DNA of 64,000 nucleotides from Actinophytocola sp. (GCA_009377475.1 WHTY01000003.1:46020-110019), one strand, 5' to 3'; numbered from the stretch's first letter, positions 23,586 through 32,749 are shown. A program made the numbers and translations. Notes: a model not told the origin generated them from the letters alone.

Positions 23586-24898
23586 ACCGCACTCCCTTCC
23601 AGCACGCGATCGGGCGCGGGATGCGGCCCGGCCGCGATCCGGCGCAGGATCGCCACCAGCGCCACCGACAACGCCAGGTAGACGACGATGGTCACGTAGA
23701 AGTACGTCTCAAGCCCGGTCTGGCTGGTCAGCGCCTCCGGTGTCCGCATCACCTGGTAGACGATCCACGGCTGTCTACCGACCTCGGTGACGATCCACCC
23801 CGCGATCAGCGCCACGAACGGCAGCGGACCCGCCACGGCAATCGCGATGAGCAGCCCGCGTCGGTCGGTGGGCCGTGCGCCGCGTTTCCGGTCGCGGTAC
23901 CACGTCCACGCCGCGTAGGCGCCGAGCGCGATCAGCGCGACGCCGATGCCAATCATCACCTGGAACGCCAGGTGCGTGATCCCGGCGGGTGGCCGGTCGG
24001 CGGGCGGGACGACGTCCAACCCGGCGATGCGCGCGTTCGGATCGAACTTCAGCAGCAGCGACAGCAGGTTCGGGATCTCCCACGGGCCAACGGAAAACGG
24101 CGCGCCGTCCGTGGTCTCCTCCAGCCCTTCCATCGCGGCGAACTTCGCGGGCTGGTACTCGGCCACCACGCGCGACGCCCAGTCGCCGACCAGTGCTTGC
24201 GGCACCGCGAGGCCGAGTCCCATCACGGCGCCCGCCGCGAACCCGCGCCGGTGGTAGCCGTCCCGTTTGGCCGGGTCGCGCAGCATCGCCACCGCGTACA
24301 CCGCCGCGACCGCCAGCCCGGTGCACAGGAACGCCGCGATCACCATGTGCACCACCTGCGGCCCAGTGGTGGGTGCGAGGAACGGGCCGAGTGGTTCGGT
24401 CGAGACCAGCTCGCCGTCCGGGCCTTCGACCAGACCGACGGGTCCGTTCATCCAGGCGTTGGCCGTGGTCACGAACAGCGCCGAGGCCACACCGGACACC
24501 GCGACCGGGATGCCGCACAGCAAGTGCGCGCGGGGGCTGAGCCGGTCCCAGCCGTAGAGGTAGAGCGCGAGGAAGATCGCTTCCAGGAAGAACGCGAAGG
24601 ACTCCAGCGTGAACGAGATCCCGAACGCCGAGCCGAACCGCGCCATGAACTCCGGCCAGAGAATTCCGAACTCGACCGACAGCACCGTCCCGGACACCGC
24701 GCCGACCGCGAACAGCACCGCGACTGCCTTCGACCAGCGCCGCGCCAACGCCGTCCAGCGGCCATCGCCGGTGCGTAAGCCGCGCCATTCCGCCCACTGC
24801 ATCAGCCACGGCATCCCGACCCCGAGCACCGCGAAGATGATGTGGAACCCGAGCGAGAACGCCATCTGTTCCCTGGCGGCGGTCAGATCATCCAGCAT
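23582..24898 (-). CDS. cydA: Cytochrome bd-type oxidase subunit I (short Q-loop form)
   Basis: A 438-residue quinol oxidase subunit. His19 (LGFHIIFA) and the histidine in QVVHMVIAAF fit the heme ligands, and GRQPWIVYQVMRT is the conserved late motif. It is about 80 residues shorter than E. coli CydA, as in CioA/short-Q-loop enzymes, which often tolerate cyanide or sulfide. It is the first gene of cydAB. Upstream, two palindromic BlaI-type boxes lie 14 to 48 bases before the ATG, so its expression is probably under the divergent BlaI repressor and M56 protease. Confidence 0.93.
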   Translation of the reverse strand: MLDDLTAAREQMAFSLGFHIIFAVLGVGMPWLMQWAEWRGLRTGDGRWTALARRWSKAVAVLFAVGAVSGTVLSVEFGILWPEFMARFGSAFGISFTLESFAFFLEAIFLALYLYGWDRLSPRAHLLCGIPVAVSGVASALFVTTANAWMNGPVGLVEGPDGELVSTEPLGPFLAPTTGPQVVHMVIAAFLCTGLAVAAVYAVAMLRDPAKRDGYHRRGFAAGAVMGLGLAVPQALVGDWASRVVAEYQPAKFAAMEGLEETTDGAPFSVGPWEIPNLLSLLLKFDPNARIAGLDVVPPADRPPAGITHLAFQVMIGIGVALIALGAYAAWTWYRDRKRGARPTDRRGLLIAIAVAGPLPFVALIAGWIVTEVGRQPWIVYQVMRTPEALTSQTGLETYFYVTIVVYLALSVALVAILRRIAAGPHPAPDRVLEGSAV

Positions 24899-24911
24899 GA
24901 CACCACCGTAC

Positions 24912-24946
24912 TTCTACACGACGTAGAATTTCTACGTGATGTAGAA
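24912..24946. promoter_or_regulatory. Two BlaI-type operator boxes between cydA and blaI
   Basis: TTCTAC-ACGAC-GTAGAA (24912-24928) and TTCTAC-GTGAT-GTAGAA (24930-24946) are both perfect inverted repeats, 18 bp apart centre to centre. They contain the TAC/GTA dyad core expected for BlaI/MecI proteins and fill most of the 56-bp divergent gap. Binding should block both cydA and blaI transcription. Confidence 0.82.
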
Positions 24947-24954
24947 TAAGTTGC

Positions 24955-25296
24955 GTGGCGCCTTTGGGAGATCTAGAACGCGCGATCATGGACGCGCTGT
25001 GGGGTGCGTCCGAGCCGATGACCGCCCGCGACGTGCAGGACGCGTTGGCCGAGCGTGCGCTGGCCACGACGACGGTGCTGACCGTGCTGGGACGTCTGGA
25101 GCGCAAGGGCCTGGTGGCCCGCGCGAAGGACGGCCGCGCGCACCGCTACCGGCCGACCGCCAGCCGCGAGGACCACATCGCCGAGCTGATGCGCGACGTC
25201 CTCGACGCCGCCCCGGACCGGAACGCCGCGTTGGCGAGCTTCCTCGGCTCGGTGCCGCCCGACGACCGCTCCACGCTGCGCGACCTGCTGAAGTGA
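24955..25296 (+). CDS. blaI: BlaI/MecI/CopY-family repressor
   Basis: A 113-residue winged-helix repressor with LGDLERAIMDALWGASEPMTARDVQDAL and TTTVLTVLGRLERKGLVARAKDGRAHRY, the classic BlaI DNA-binding part; a short helical dimer domain follows. It begins at GTG 24955, 9 bases after the second operator box. The M56 protease gene starts 7 bp after its stop, the usual BlaI-BlaR order. No beta-lactamase gene is nearby; the divergent target is cydAB. Mycobacterial BlaI is reported to control respiratory and ATP synthase genes, in line with this layout. Confidence 0.92.
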   Translation: MAPLGDLERAIMDALWGASEPMTARDVQDALAERALATTTVLTVLGRLERKGLVARAKDGRAHRYRPTASREDHIAELMRDVLDAAPDRNAALASFLGSVPPDDRSTLRDLLK

Positions 25297-25302
25297 CCTG
25301 AG

Positions 25303-26187
25303 ATGCATAACGCCTGGCCGATCCTCCTTGTGCTCGGGATCGCCCTGGCTGAGCCGGTCAGTCGCTGGCTCGCCGCCGCGTCGTGGACCGAGCGTGACCC
25401 GGTCGGCGCGCTGATTCTCTGGCAGGCGATCGGCCTGGCTGGCGGGTTGTCGCTGCTCGGGGCGGGTGTCACGTTCGGTCTCGCGCCGCTCGGCGACGGG
25501 CTGCTGGCCGCAGGCCGTGCGATCCTCGACGGCCAGCTCCACGACCTCGGGCTCCTGCACGACGTCGTCCTCGCGGTGACACTGCTGGTCGCCGCGTGGT
25601 TGCTCGGGGTGCTCGCGCTGATCACCACCCGCACGCTGCGGGCGCGGCGCAAGCATCGCGATTTGCTGGACGTCCTCGCGACGCCGTGGCCGAGCGCGTC
25701 CGGAGCGCACGTGCTCGATCACCCGGTTCCGGTGGCCTACTGCCTGCCAGGTCCGCGCTCGCGACTGGTCGTCAGCGCGGGGGCGGTGTCGACGTTGGCG
25801 CAGTCCGAACTGGACGCTGTCCTCGCGCACGAACGCGCGCACCTACGCGAGCGGCACGACGTCGTGGTGTTGCCGTTCGTCGCCTGGGGCGCGACCGCGC
25901 GCTGGGTACCGGGGATGCGTGCCGCGCAACGCGCCGTCGCGCGGCTGATCGAGATGCGTGCCGACGACGTCGCGGCGGGCGAGGTCGGGTCGGCTGAGCT
26001 GGCGGGGGCGTTGCGTTCGGTCGCGGGTGGCGCGGAGTCCGCCGCGCTGACGCAGTTCTCGGCGTCGATGGGCGAGCGGTTGCTGCGGATCGAGTCCCCG
26101 CCAGAGCCACTGCCGCGCTCAGCGCGGTTCGCGGTGCGGGGCGCGGCGGTGGCGCTGGTCGTGGTCCCGACGTTGCTGTTGTTGTGA
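25303..26187 (+). CDS. M56-family metallopeptidase (BlaR1-like, without sensor domain)
   Basis: A 294-residue membrane protein. Three or four hydrophobic segments precede a zinc-protease core, His176-Glu-x2-His180 in LAHERAHLRERHD, with the third-ligand region RLIEMRADDVAAGEV downstream. A further hydrophobic segment closes the protein. It lacks the penicillin-binding sensor of BlaR1, so its signal is unknown; it presumably cleaves or inactivates BlaI. The last 21 codons and the bases just past the stop recur at 27116-27180, after a toxin-antitoxin module. Confidence 0.88.
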   Translation: MHNAWPILLVLGIALAEPVSRWLAAASWTERDPVGALILWQAIGLAGGLSLLGAGVTFGLAPLGDGLLAAGRAILDGQLHDLGLLHDVVLAVTLLVAAWLLGVLALITTRTLRARRKHRDLLDVLATPWPSASGAHVLDHPVPVAYCLPGPRSRLVVSAGAVSTLAQSELDAVLAHERAHLRERHDVVVLPFVAWGATARWVPGMRAAQRAVARLIEMRADDVAAGEVGSAELAGALRSVAGGAESAALTQFSASMGERLLRIESPPEPLPRSARFAVRGAAVALVVVPTLLLL

Positions 26188-26198
26188 GCGGCGCCTAA
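26134..26198. repeat. Direct repeat, copy A: 3' end of the M56 gene
   Basis: These 65 bases (end of the M56 coding region plus 11 bases past its stop) match 27116-27180 at about 55 of 65 positions by eye count. The PIN toxin-antitoxin module lies exactly between the two copies; the period is 982 bp. Confidence 0.75.
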
Positions 26199-26623
26199 AC
26201 CCGCTCGACGCGCACCTCGCCCGAGATTCGCGACGCCAGTGCACGCATGTCGTCGACGTCGGATGTCAGGATCACGACCGGCTTGGGTGCGGCTTCGGCC
26301 GCTTCCCCCACGGTGGCATCCACGACCGACACGCCGGTCGCGGCGCGCAGGCGCTGTGCGGAGTTGGCGGCTTCGCCGGTCAGCGCGACGTCGCGAGCAC
26401 CGGATACCCGATTGATCACCGCGGCTTTCCGGCTGGTGCGGTCCCAGCCCGCCTCGATGCGGACGGCGACCGGGACCAGAATTCGCTGCGACGGGTGACG
26501 CGCGCGCCGTTGCGCGATCCCTTCCACGTAGGTGAGTAGCGTCCGATGCTTGGGGTGTCGAGGGTTGGCGAGCGCAGCGACCGCCTCATTGTCGAGCACC
26601 ACGGTGGCTGCGGGCTTGCCCAT
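26195..26623 (-). CDS. PIN-domain toxin
   Basis: A 142-residue PIN-like ribonuclease. Acidic residues fit the metal site: Asp11 (VVLDNEAV), Glu57 (VRIEAGW), Asp102 (VSVVDATVG) and Asp122/Asp125 (LTSDVDDM). Such toxins cut RNA and are held by a partner antitoxin. ATG 26623 overlaps the upstream antitoxin stop by one base (TGATG); a TTG one codon earlier is possible. It is transcribed opposite to the M56 gene, whose 3' end lies 8 bp away. Confidence 0.78.
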   Translation of the reverse strand: MGKPAATVVLDNEAVAALANPRHPKHRTLLTYVEGIAQRRARHPSQRILVPVAVRIEAGWDRTSRKAAVINRVSGARDVALTGEAANSAQRLRAATGVSVVDATVGEAAEAAPKPVVILTSDVDDMRALASRISGEVRVERV

Positions 26624-27039
26624 CAAGCCGCCGGCTGATGGGCAAGCAACGCCGTTGCGTAGGTGAGCACGTCGTCGGCGGTCGCGTCAGGACGGATACG
26701 TGTCAACTCGGTCGCCGCTTGCTCGATCACGTCCGGCCGGTTGGCAAGTTCACTGGCGTCCATCCGCGCCAAAGCGAGCGCGACCTCACCGACCGCAGGC
26801 CGCGCCTCGGGATGGTCGGCATAGTGGGCGTCGAGCCCAGCACGGTGGGCGATGGCCTCGATGCGGTCGCGGGCGCCCTGGACAAGCAACTCGTTCCACG
26901 ACGACACCAGCCCAGCGTCCTGCAAGACCGTTGCCGCATGACGCAACCCTTGCGGCACCCGCACGGAGGTGACCACGGACTCGCGCGCCTCGTCCAACTG
27001 CTCTAGAGCCCGCGCGACGTCGCCCGCATCGAATGCCAT
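26623..27039 (-). CDS. Antitoxin-like partner of the PIN toxin
   Basis: A 138-residue mostly helical protein (MAFDAGDVARALEQLDEARESVVTSVRV ... SWNELLVQGARDRIEAIAHRAG). I do not recognise a named DNA-binding family. Its place directly before and overlapping a PIN gene makes it the likely antitoxin, and the start of a ribbon-helix-helix is possible around VVTSVRVPQGL. ATG 27039 has AAAGGAG at good spacing. A perfect GTAGTA/TACTAC dyad 17-35 bases upstream suggests autoregulation. Confidence 0.7.
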   Translation of the reverse strand: MAFDAGDVARALEQLDEARESVVTSVRVPQGLRHAATVLQDAGLVSSWNELLVQGARDRIEAIAHRAGLDAHYADHPEARPAVGEVALALARMDASELANRPDVIEQAATELTRIRPDATADDVLTYATALLAHQPAA

Positions 27040-27055
27040 GACTTGCTCCTTTCCC

Positions 27056-27074
27056 GTAGTAATGATGATACTAC
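27056..27074. promoter_or_regulatory. Operator dyad of the PIN toxin-antitoxin operon
   Basis: GTAGTA-N7-TACTAC, a perfect inverted repeat with 6-bp arms, lies upstream of the antitoxin start. The position fits autoregulation by the antitoxin or toxin-antitoxin complex. Confidence 0.6.
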
Positions 27075-27115
27075 AGGTTCCCTGCCCTGATTTGGCGCAT
27101 CGCGTCCGCGCGCCT

Positions 27116-27180
27116 GTGCGGTGTGCCGCCGTGGCGCTGGTCGTCGTCCCGACGCTGCTGCTGTTATGAGCTGCGCCGAA
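27116..27180 (+). repeat. Direct repeat, copy B: orphan tail of an M56 gene
   Basis: This segment encodes AAVALVVVPTLLLL and a stop, as the M56 gene end does, but has no gene in front of it. It differs from copy A mostly at third codon positions, so it looks like the tail of a related allele and not a recent duplication. Confidence 0.72.
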
Positions 27181-27209
27181 ATTGTCGGTGCCGCGTGGAT
27201 ACTTGGCTC

Positions 27210-27287
27210 ATGGCTTACGACCACGAAGCCGCAGACCTGGCGCTGACGCGGGTGCTGAACTTCCTCGACACCCTGGGCACCCGTTAA
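27210..27287 (+). CDS. Possible 25-residue small ORF or gene fragment
   Basis: ATG 27210 opens a 25-codon frame (MAYDHEAADLALTRVLNF, then LDTLGTR) ending in TAA. It is amphipathic and its stop overlaps the convergent phosphatase gene by four bases. No family is recognised and no strong ribosome site is seen; it may be a fragment left by the rearrangement next to it. Confidence 0.2.
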   Translation: MAYDHEAADLALTRVLNFLDTLGTR

Positions 27288-27766
27288 CCCCGAGGCTTCG
27301 CCGTCTCCGCCAACGTCACCGGCACGCTTCCCGCGTCGGACCACGCGCCCGACCACGTCAGCACCGCGATCCCCGACGTGCTCAGCTCCGCCCGCTCCCC
27401 GGACAACGCCGTGACCAGCTGCGACACCCCGGGGTTGTGCCCGACCAGCACCGCCGTATCGACGTCGTCCTCGATGTCCTGCACGACGGCCAACAGGTCG
27501 CCGGAGGAAGCCTCGTAGATCCGCTCGTCATAGCGCGTGTCCGGCGTGGCGGCCAGCTCACCGGCCGCCAACGTCCACGTCTCGCGCGCACGGGCCGCGG
27601 GGGAGCACAGCGCCATGTCGATGGTGCCCAGGTTGTCCGCGAGCCACCGCCCGACGGCCGGGGCATTACGCTCACCGCGCTCCGCGAGCGGTCGTTCGAT
27701 GTCGGGCACGCCTTCGGGCGAGGCGGCTTTGGAATGCCGCAGAATCACCAGTCGCCGGTCGCTCAT
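27284..27766 (-). CDS. SixA-like histidine phosphatase
   Basis: A 160-residue histidine phosphatase. The phosphorylated histidine is His11 in LVILRHSKA and the second active-site histidine is His110 in LVGHNPGVSQL. The size matches SixA, which removes phosphate from phosphohistidine on signalling proteins; actinobacterial members may have other substrates. ATG 27766 overlaps the stop of the nucleoside hydrolase gene (ATGA), so the two are coupled. Confidence 0.88.
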   Translation of the reverse strand: MSDRRLVILRHSKAASPEGVPDIERPLAERGERNAPAVGRWLADNLGTIDMALCSPAARARETWTLAAGELAATPDTRYDERIYEASSGDLLAVVQDIEDDVDTAVLVGHNPGVSQLVTALSGERAELSTSGIAVLTWSGAWSDAGSVPVTLAETAKPRG

Positions 27767-28731
27767 GCGTTCATCTTCCCTTGTATTCCCTTCAGGAGTA
27801 GCGCTCGCAGTCGATCGATGTCGGTGTCGACCGCGACATCCACCCGGCCTCGCACGTCGAGCGGCACCGTGTCGTCGATCTGCGCCTGCCTGCGACGGTC
27901 CGCGATCACCGCGCCGCGAGACGGCCCGAACGAGCACTCGACGTCCAGCGGCCACGACTCCGTCACCAGCGTCCCCGGCGTGATCGCCTCGACGATGGCC
28001 ACCGCGTCGTGTACCACCATCCCCGGCCAGCCCAGCGCACCCGTGTAGTGCCGGACGTACTCCGGCGTCAGCGCATGCAGTGCCTCGCCCACGCGCCCGG
28101 ACGCGGCCAGCTGCGCCAGCCATTCGGTGTCGACGGCGCAGCGGTACGTCAGGTCCAGCGGCACCAACACGCTCGGGACGTCGTCGGCGACCAACACCCG
28201 GCGCGCCGCCTCCGGGTCGCTCCAGACGTTGAACTCGGCCCGCGCGGAGACGTTGCCGCCTTCCAGCGCGCCGCCCATGATCACCAGACGTTCGATCTTC
28301 GGCTTGAGGTGCGGATACGCCGCGAGCAGCGCCGCGATGTTGGTCAGCGGGCCGATCGGCGCGATCGTGACCGGCCCGTCGGCCCGCTCCAGCAACGACG
28401 CCATGAGCCCGACCGCGCCACCAGCGACCACCTCCCGCGATACCGGAGGCAGCACGTCCGCGTGCCCGGACAGGCCGTCGTCGCCGTGCGCCGAGCTGTC
28501 CCGCCGCGCCTGCGGATGGACTAGCGGCATGGCCGCGCCCGCCGCGACCGGGACGTCGCCGCGCTCGCACAGCTCCAGGATGCGCAGCGCGTTGCGGGTG
28601 GTCTTGTCCAGCCCGACGTTGCCGAACACCGTCGTCACCCCCAGCAGGTCGGTGCCGGGGTGCAGCGCGGCGATGGCGATCGCGATGGCGTCGTCAACGC
28701 CCGGGTCGGTGTCGATGATCAGCCTCGTCAT
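27763..28731 (-). CDS. Inosine/uridine-preferring nucleoside hydrolase family protein
   Basis: A 322-residue enzyme starting MTRLIIDTDPGVDDA; the aspartate cluster at residues 7-14 is the calcium and ribose site of this family. IGPLTNIAALL, MGGAL and AEFNVWSDPEAA are further family motifs, and the late VHDAVAI supplies the conserved DA pair. It should cleave the N-glycosidic bond of nucleosides in salvage. ATG 28731 is the natural start; the 29 upstream codons in frame are not protein-like. Coupled to the phosphatase gene downstream. Confidence 0.92.
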   Translation of the reverse strand: MTRLIIDTDPGVDDAIAIAIAALHPGTDLLGVTTVFGNVGLDKTTRNALRILELCERGDVPVAAGAAMPLVHPQARRDSSAHGDDGLSGHADVLPPVSREVVAGGAVGLMASLLERADGPVTIAPIGPLTNIAALLAAYPHLKPKIERLVIMGGALEGGNVSARAEFNVWSDPEAARRVLVADDVPSVLVPLDLTYRCAVDTEWLAQLAASGRVGEALHALTPEYVRHYTGALGWPGMVVHDAVAIVEAITPGTLVTESWPLDVECSFGPSRGAVIADRRRQAQIDDTVPLDVRGRVDVAVDTDIDRLRALLLKGIQGKMNA

Positions 28732-28836
28732 GCCCGCGATCCTGCCATCGCACTGCTCGGGTCCGCTGGCGCGCCAGCCGATGCTCGAGGCCGGGCGAGT
28801 CAGCGAGCCCCTGACCACGTCGGATACCGTGCAATC

Positions 28837-29592
28837 GTGACATCGATGTGGGGTTCACCGGTCGCGCACCGGGTCAAAGCATGGCGGGACAACCGCAACG
28901 ATCCGCGCCAGGCGAAGTTCCTGAGCAGGGATTCCCTGCGCTGGGTGTTGCGCAACCGCGCGTACACGCCCTGGTACCTGGTCCGCTACTGGCGGCTGCT
29001 CAAGTTCCGCATCACCAACCCGCACGTGATCCTGCGCGGCATGGTGTTCCTCGGCAAAGACGTCGAGCTGCACGCCCGTCCCGGCTACGGGCGGCTGGAG
29101 ATCGGCCGCTGGGTGCACATCGGCGACGGCAACGCCATCCGCTGCCACGAGGGCTCCTTGCGGATCGGCGACAAAGCCGTGTTCGGACGGCAGAACGTCA
29201 TCAACTGCTATCTCGACATCGAGATGGGCGCGGCGACGCTGGTGGCCGACTGGGTCTACATCTGCGACTTTGACCACGTCACCACCGACATCACCCTGCC
29301 GATCAAGGACCAGGGCATCATCAAGGCGCCGGTGCGGATCGGCCCGGACACCTGGATCTGCACCAAGGTCACCGTCACCAAGGGCACCCGGGTCGGGCGC
29401 GGCTGCGTGCTCGGCGCGCACGCCGTGGTCAAGGGCGACGTCCCTGACTATGGGGTCGCGGCGGGCATCCCGGCGAAGGTCGTCCGCGACCGGCAGGCCG
29501 CGTACGAGGCGGACCGGGCGCGCCGGGAAGCCGTGGCGGACATGGCGCGCAAGGCCAACGCCGCGCTGCAGCAGACCTTGGAAGAACACTGA
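28837..29592 (+). CDS. Left-handed beta-helix (hexapeptide) acyltransferase
   Basis: A 251-residue acyltransferase. The hexapeptide-repeat core spans about residues 75-210 (LEIGRWVHIGDGNAIRCHEG, IGDKAVFGRQNVINCYLDIEMGAATLVADWVYICDFDH, then VRIGPDTWICTKVTVTKGTRVGRGCVLGAHAVVKGDVPDYGVAAGIPAKVV), typical of maltose/galactoside O-acetyltransferase-like enzymes. GTG 28837 or ATG 28846 could start it. Mycobacterial Rv3034c, near the methylglucose lipopolysaccharide genes, is of similar type, so this may be its counterpart; that is inference. Confidence 0.82.
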   Translation: MTSMWGSPVAHRVKAWRDNRNDPRQAKFLSRDSLRWVLRNRAYTPWYLVRYWRLLKFRITNPHVILRGMVFLGKDVELHARPGYGRLEIGRWVHIGDGNAIRCHEGSLRIGDKAVFGRQNVINCYLDIEMGAATLVADWVYICDFDHVTTDITLPIKDQGIIKAPVRIGPDTWICTKVTVTKGTRVGRGCVLGAHAVVKGDVPDYGVAAGIPAKVVRDRQAAYEADRARREAVADMARKANAALQQTLEEH

Positions 29593-29611
29593 CGAGCACT
29601 GAGCCTGTAGA

Positions 29612-29639
29612 CGTTGTGGTCATTATAGCGACCACAACG
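29612..29639. terminator. Family 1 palindrome between convergent genes
   Basis: CGTTGTGGTC-N8-GACCACAACG is a perfect 10-bp stem between the acyltransferase and ramB stops. The right flank continues CCTCAAGATCCAC as in other family 1 copies; the left flank is degenerate. It probably terminates both genes. Confidence 0.75.
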
Positions 29640-29655
29640 CCTCAAGATCCACTGC

Positions 29656-31083
29656 TTACTCCTCCTTCGGCACCGCCGGGTACGGCACGAACGTCGACGT
29701 GTTCTCGTCCACGGTGAGCTGCTTGCCGATCGTCGGGAACGCCCGTTGCGGGCACGCCTGGCGTTCGCAGACTTTGCAACCCATGCCGATCGGCGTCGCG
29801 GCCGAGCTGTCGTCCAGGTCGAGCCCGGTGGAGTACACCAGCCTGCGGGCATGCCGCAGCTCGCAGCCGAGGCCGACCGAGAAGATCTTGCCTGGCTTGC
29901 CGTAGCCGCCGATGTTGCGGGAGACCGTGCGCGCCACCCAGAAATATTTCTTGCCATCCGGCATCTCGGCGACTTGGGTGAGGATCTTGCCCGGCGAGGC
30001 GAACGCCTCGTAGATGTTCCACAGCGGGCACGAGCCGCCCACTCGCGAGAAGTGGAACCCGGCTGCCGACTGCCGCTTCGACATGTTGCCAGCCCGGTCG
30101 ACCCGCACGAACGAGAACGGCACGCCGCGCTGCTTCGGCCGCTGCAACGTCGACAGCCGGTGGCACACCGTCTCGAACCCGACTCCGAAGTGGTCGCACA
30201 GCCGCTCGATGTCGTAGCGGTAGCGCTCGGCGGTGGTGTGGAGCGCGGTGTAGGGCAGGATCAGCGCGCCCGCGAAGTAGTTCGCCAGCCCGACCCGCGC
30301 CAGCGACCGCGCGGCCGAACCGGAGAACGCCCAGGAGTCGGCCAGCTCGTTGATCAGCTCGGAGTACTCGAGCAGCGCGATCTGCGACGCCATCCGGAAC
30401 GCCTGCTGGCCCACCCGCAGGCTCGGTGCCATGCGGAGCACCTTCGCGTCCTGCTCGTAGCGGTGCTGCTCGCCGGTGCGTTCGTCGATGCCCTCGGTGG
30501 TGGCGATGACGCCGTAGACGTCGGCGAGCTTCTCCCGCAGCGCGTTGCGAAGGTCGCCACGGCGCAGGTTCATGTCCAGCGACATCCGCTCGGCGCGTTC
30601 GTCCAGCTCGGCGACGTAGTTCTCCCGCTCGTAGAAGAAGTCGCGGACCTCCTCGTGCGGCAGGGGAGCGGCGGTGCTGCCGTGGGTGCCCCTGCCGTCC
30701 TCGGTGACCAGCGCGGCCGTGTTCTCTACCGCGTCGCGGTAGCGCCGATGCAGCTTGACCAGCGCCGTCGCCACGCCGGGCAGGTTCGTGGCCAGGTCGT
30801 TCAGCTCGCCGGTGCCGATGTCGGCGTCCACGGCGTCGTCCAGCAGCGCCTCGCGGACGTCGGCCACCAGCCGGGCGATGTCGTTGCTGGCGAAGAACTC
30901 GGCGTCCACCCCGAATGCTTGCGTGATGCGCAACAGCACCGGGACGGTGAGCGGCCTCGCGTTGTGCTCGATCTGGTTGAGGTAGCTGGGTGAGATCTCC
31001 AACACTCTCGCGAGATCCGCTTGACTCATCTGGCGGCTCTCGCGGAGGTGCCTGAGCTTCGCCCCGGCGAAGGTTTTCTCCAT
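29656..31083 (-). CDS. ramB: RamB-type regulator of acetate metabolism
   Basis: A 475-residue regulator. The N-terminal Cro/C1 helix-turn-helix (FAGAKLRHLRESRQMSQADLARVLEISPSYLNQIEHNARPLT) is followed by the long short-chain fatty acyl regulator domain (RSLARVGLANYFAGALILPY, FETVCHRLSTLQRP, PFSFVRVDRAGNMSKRQSA, GCKVCERQACPQRA with a cysteine cluster). It matches RamB of corynebacteria and mycobacteria, which controls isocitrate lyase and malate synthase genes in response to carbon source. It is divergent from aceA; three TTTGCAA boxes lie between them. Confidence 0.93.
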   Translation of the reverse strand: MEKTFAGAKLRHLRESRQMSQADLARVLEISPSYLNQIEHNARPLTVPVLLRITQAFGVDAEFFASNDIARLVADVREALLDDAVDADIGTGELNDLATNLPGVATALVKLHRRYRDAVENTAALVTEDGRGTHGSTAAPLPHEEVRDFFYERENYVAELDERAERMSLDMNLRRGDLRNALREKLADVYGVIATTEGIDERTGEQHRYEQDAKVLRMAPSLRVGQQAFRMASQIALLEYSELINELADSWAFSGSAARSLARVGLANYFAGALILPYTALHTTAERYRYDIERLCDHFGVGFETVCHRLSTLQRPKQRGVPFSFVRVDRAGNMSKRQSAAGFHFSRVGGSCPLWNIYEAFASPGKILTQVAEMPDGKKYFWVARTVSRNIGGYGKPGKIFSVGLGCELRHARRLVYSTGLDLDDSSAATPIGMGCKVCERQACPQRAFPTIGKQLTVDENTSTFVPYPAVPKEE

Positions 31084-31171
31084 GAAGGGCCTTTCTACCC
31101 GGAGTTTCTTCAGGTTAATCCTGCGTTTCGCCGTCGTTTTGATCAGCGTCGCGTAGGTGGTCTTCGCAGCC

Positions 31172-31178
31172 TTTGCAA
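31172..31178. promoter_or_regulatory. RamB-box-like site 1
   Basis: TTTGCAA followed by TATGC, 89 bases upstream of ramB. It resembles the corynebacterial RamB motif (AAAACTTTGCAAA type) but lacks the last A. Possible autoregulatory site. Confidence 0.45.
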
Positions 31179-31200
31179 TATGCTACCGATCGTTCACAGA

Positions 31201-31212
31201 AATTTGCAAATT
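31201..31212. promoter_or_regulatory. RamB-box site 2
   Basis: AATTTGCAAATT is a perfect palindrome containing the full TTTGCAAA core of the known RamB motif, in the middle of the ramB-aceA divergent region. Confidence 0.65.
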
Positions 31213-31275
31213 CGCTTGGTAGCGCGGTTTTCGCTGCTTATGTAATGGTCATGGCAAGCAGATGCGGGATAGCAA

Positions 31276-31287
31276 CCTTTGCAAACT
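31276..31287. promoter_or_regulatory. RamB-box site 3, upstream of aceA
   Basis: CCTTTGCAAACT contains the full TTTGCAAA core and lies 64 bases before the aceA start, where a regulator could act on the promoter. Confidence 0.65.
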
Positions 31288-31350
31288 TTGAGCTTGGTCC
31301 GCGTCTGCGCACCCCGCGCCAAGCTCACTGACACGAACACTGGAGACCGG

Positions 31351-32637
<1,287 letters not shown>

Positions 32638-32660
32638 TGCCCATCCCCCGCTAGCGGTAC

Positions 32661-32693
32661 GTGGTGCGGGCGGCCTCCCGTCGCCCGCACCAC
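32661..32693 (+). terminator. Hairpin between aceA and aceB
   Basis: GTGGTGCGGGCG-N9-CGCCCGCACCAC is a perfect 12-bp stem 23 bases after the aceA stop. No T run follows; it may attenuate read-through or protect the aceA mRNA end. Confidence 0.65.
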
Positions 32694-32749
32694 CCGCTCC
32701 CGGGGCGCGCACTCCAGCGTCCGCAGTGTCTAACTCGAAGGGACGACAA

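Noticed and set aside
22467..24778. Overlapping plus-strand open frames opposite cydAB
   Set aside because: Repetitive Arg/Gln/His composition; cydA and cydB on the minus strand have all family motifs.
24955..26187. Beta-lactam resistance operon
   Set aside because: BlaI and an M56 protease are present but there is no penicillin sensor domain and no beta-lactamase; the divergent target is cydAB.
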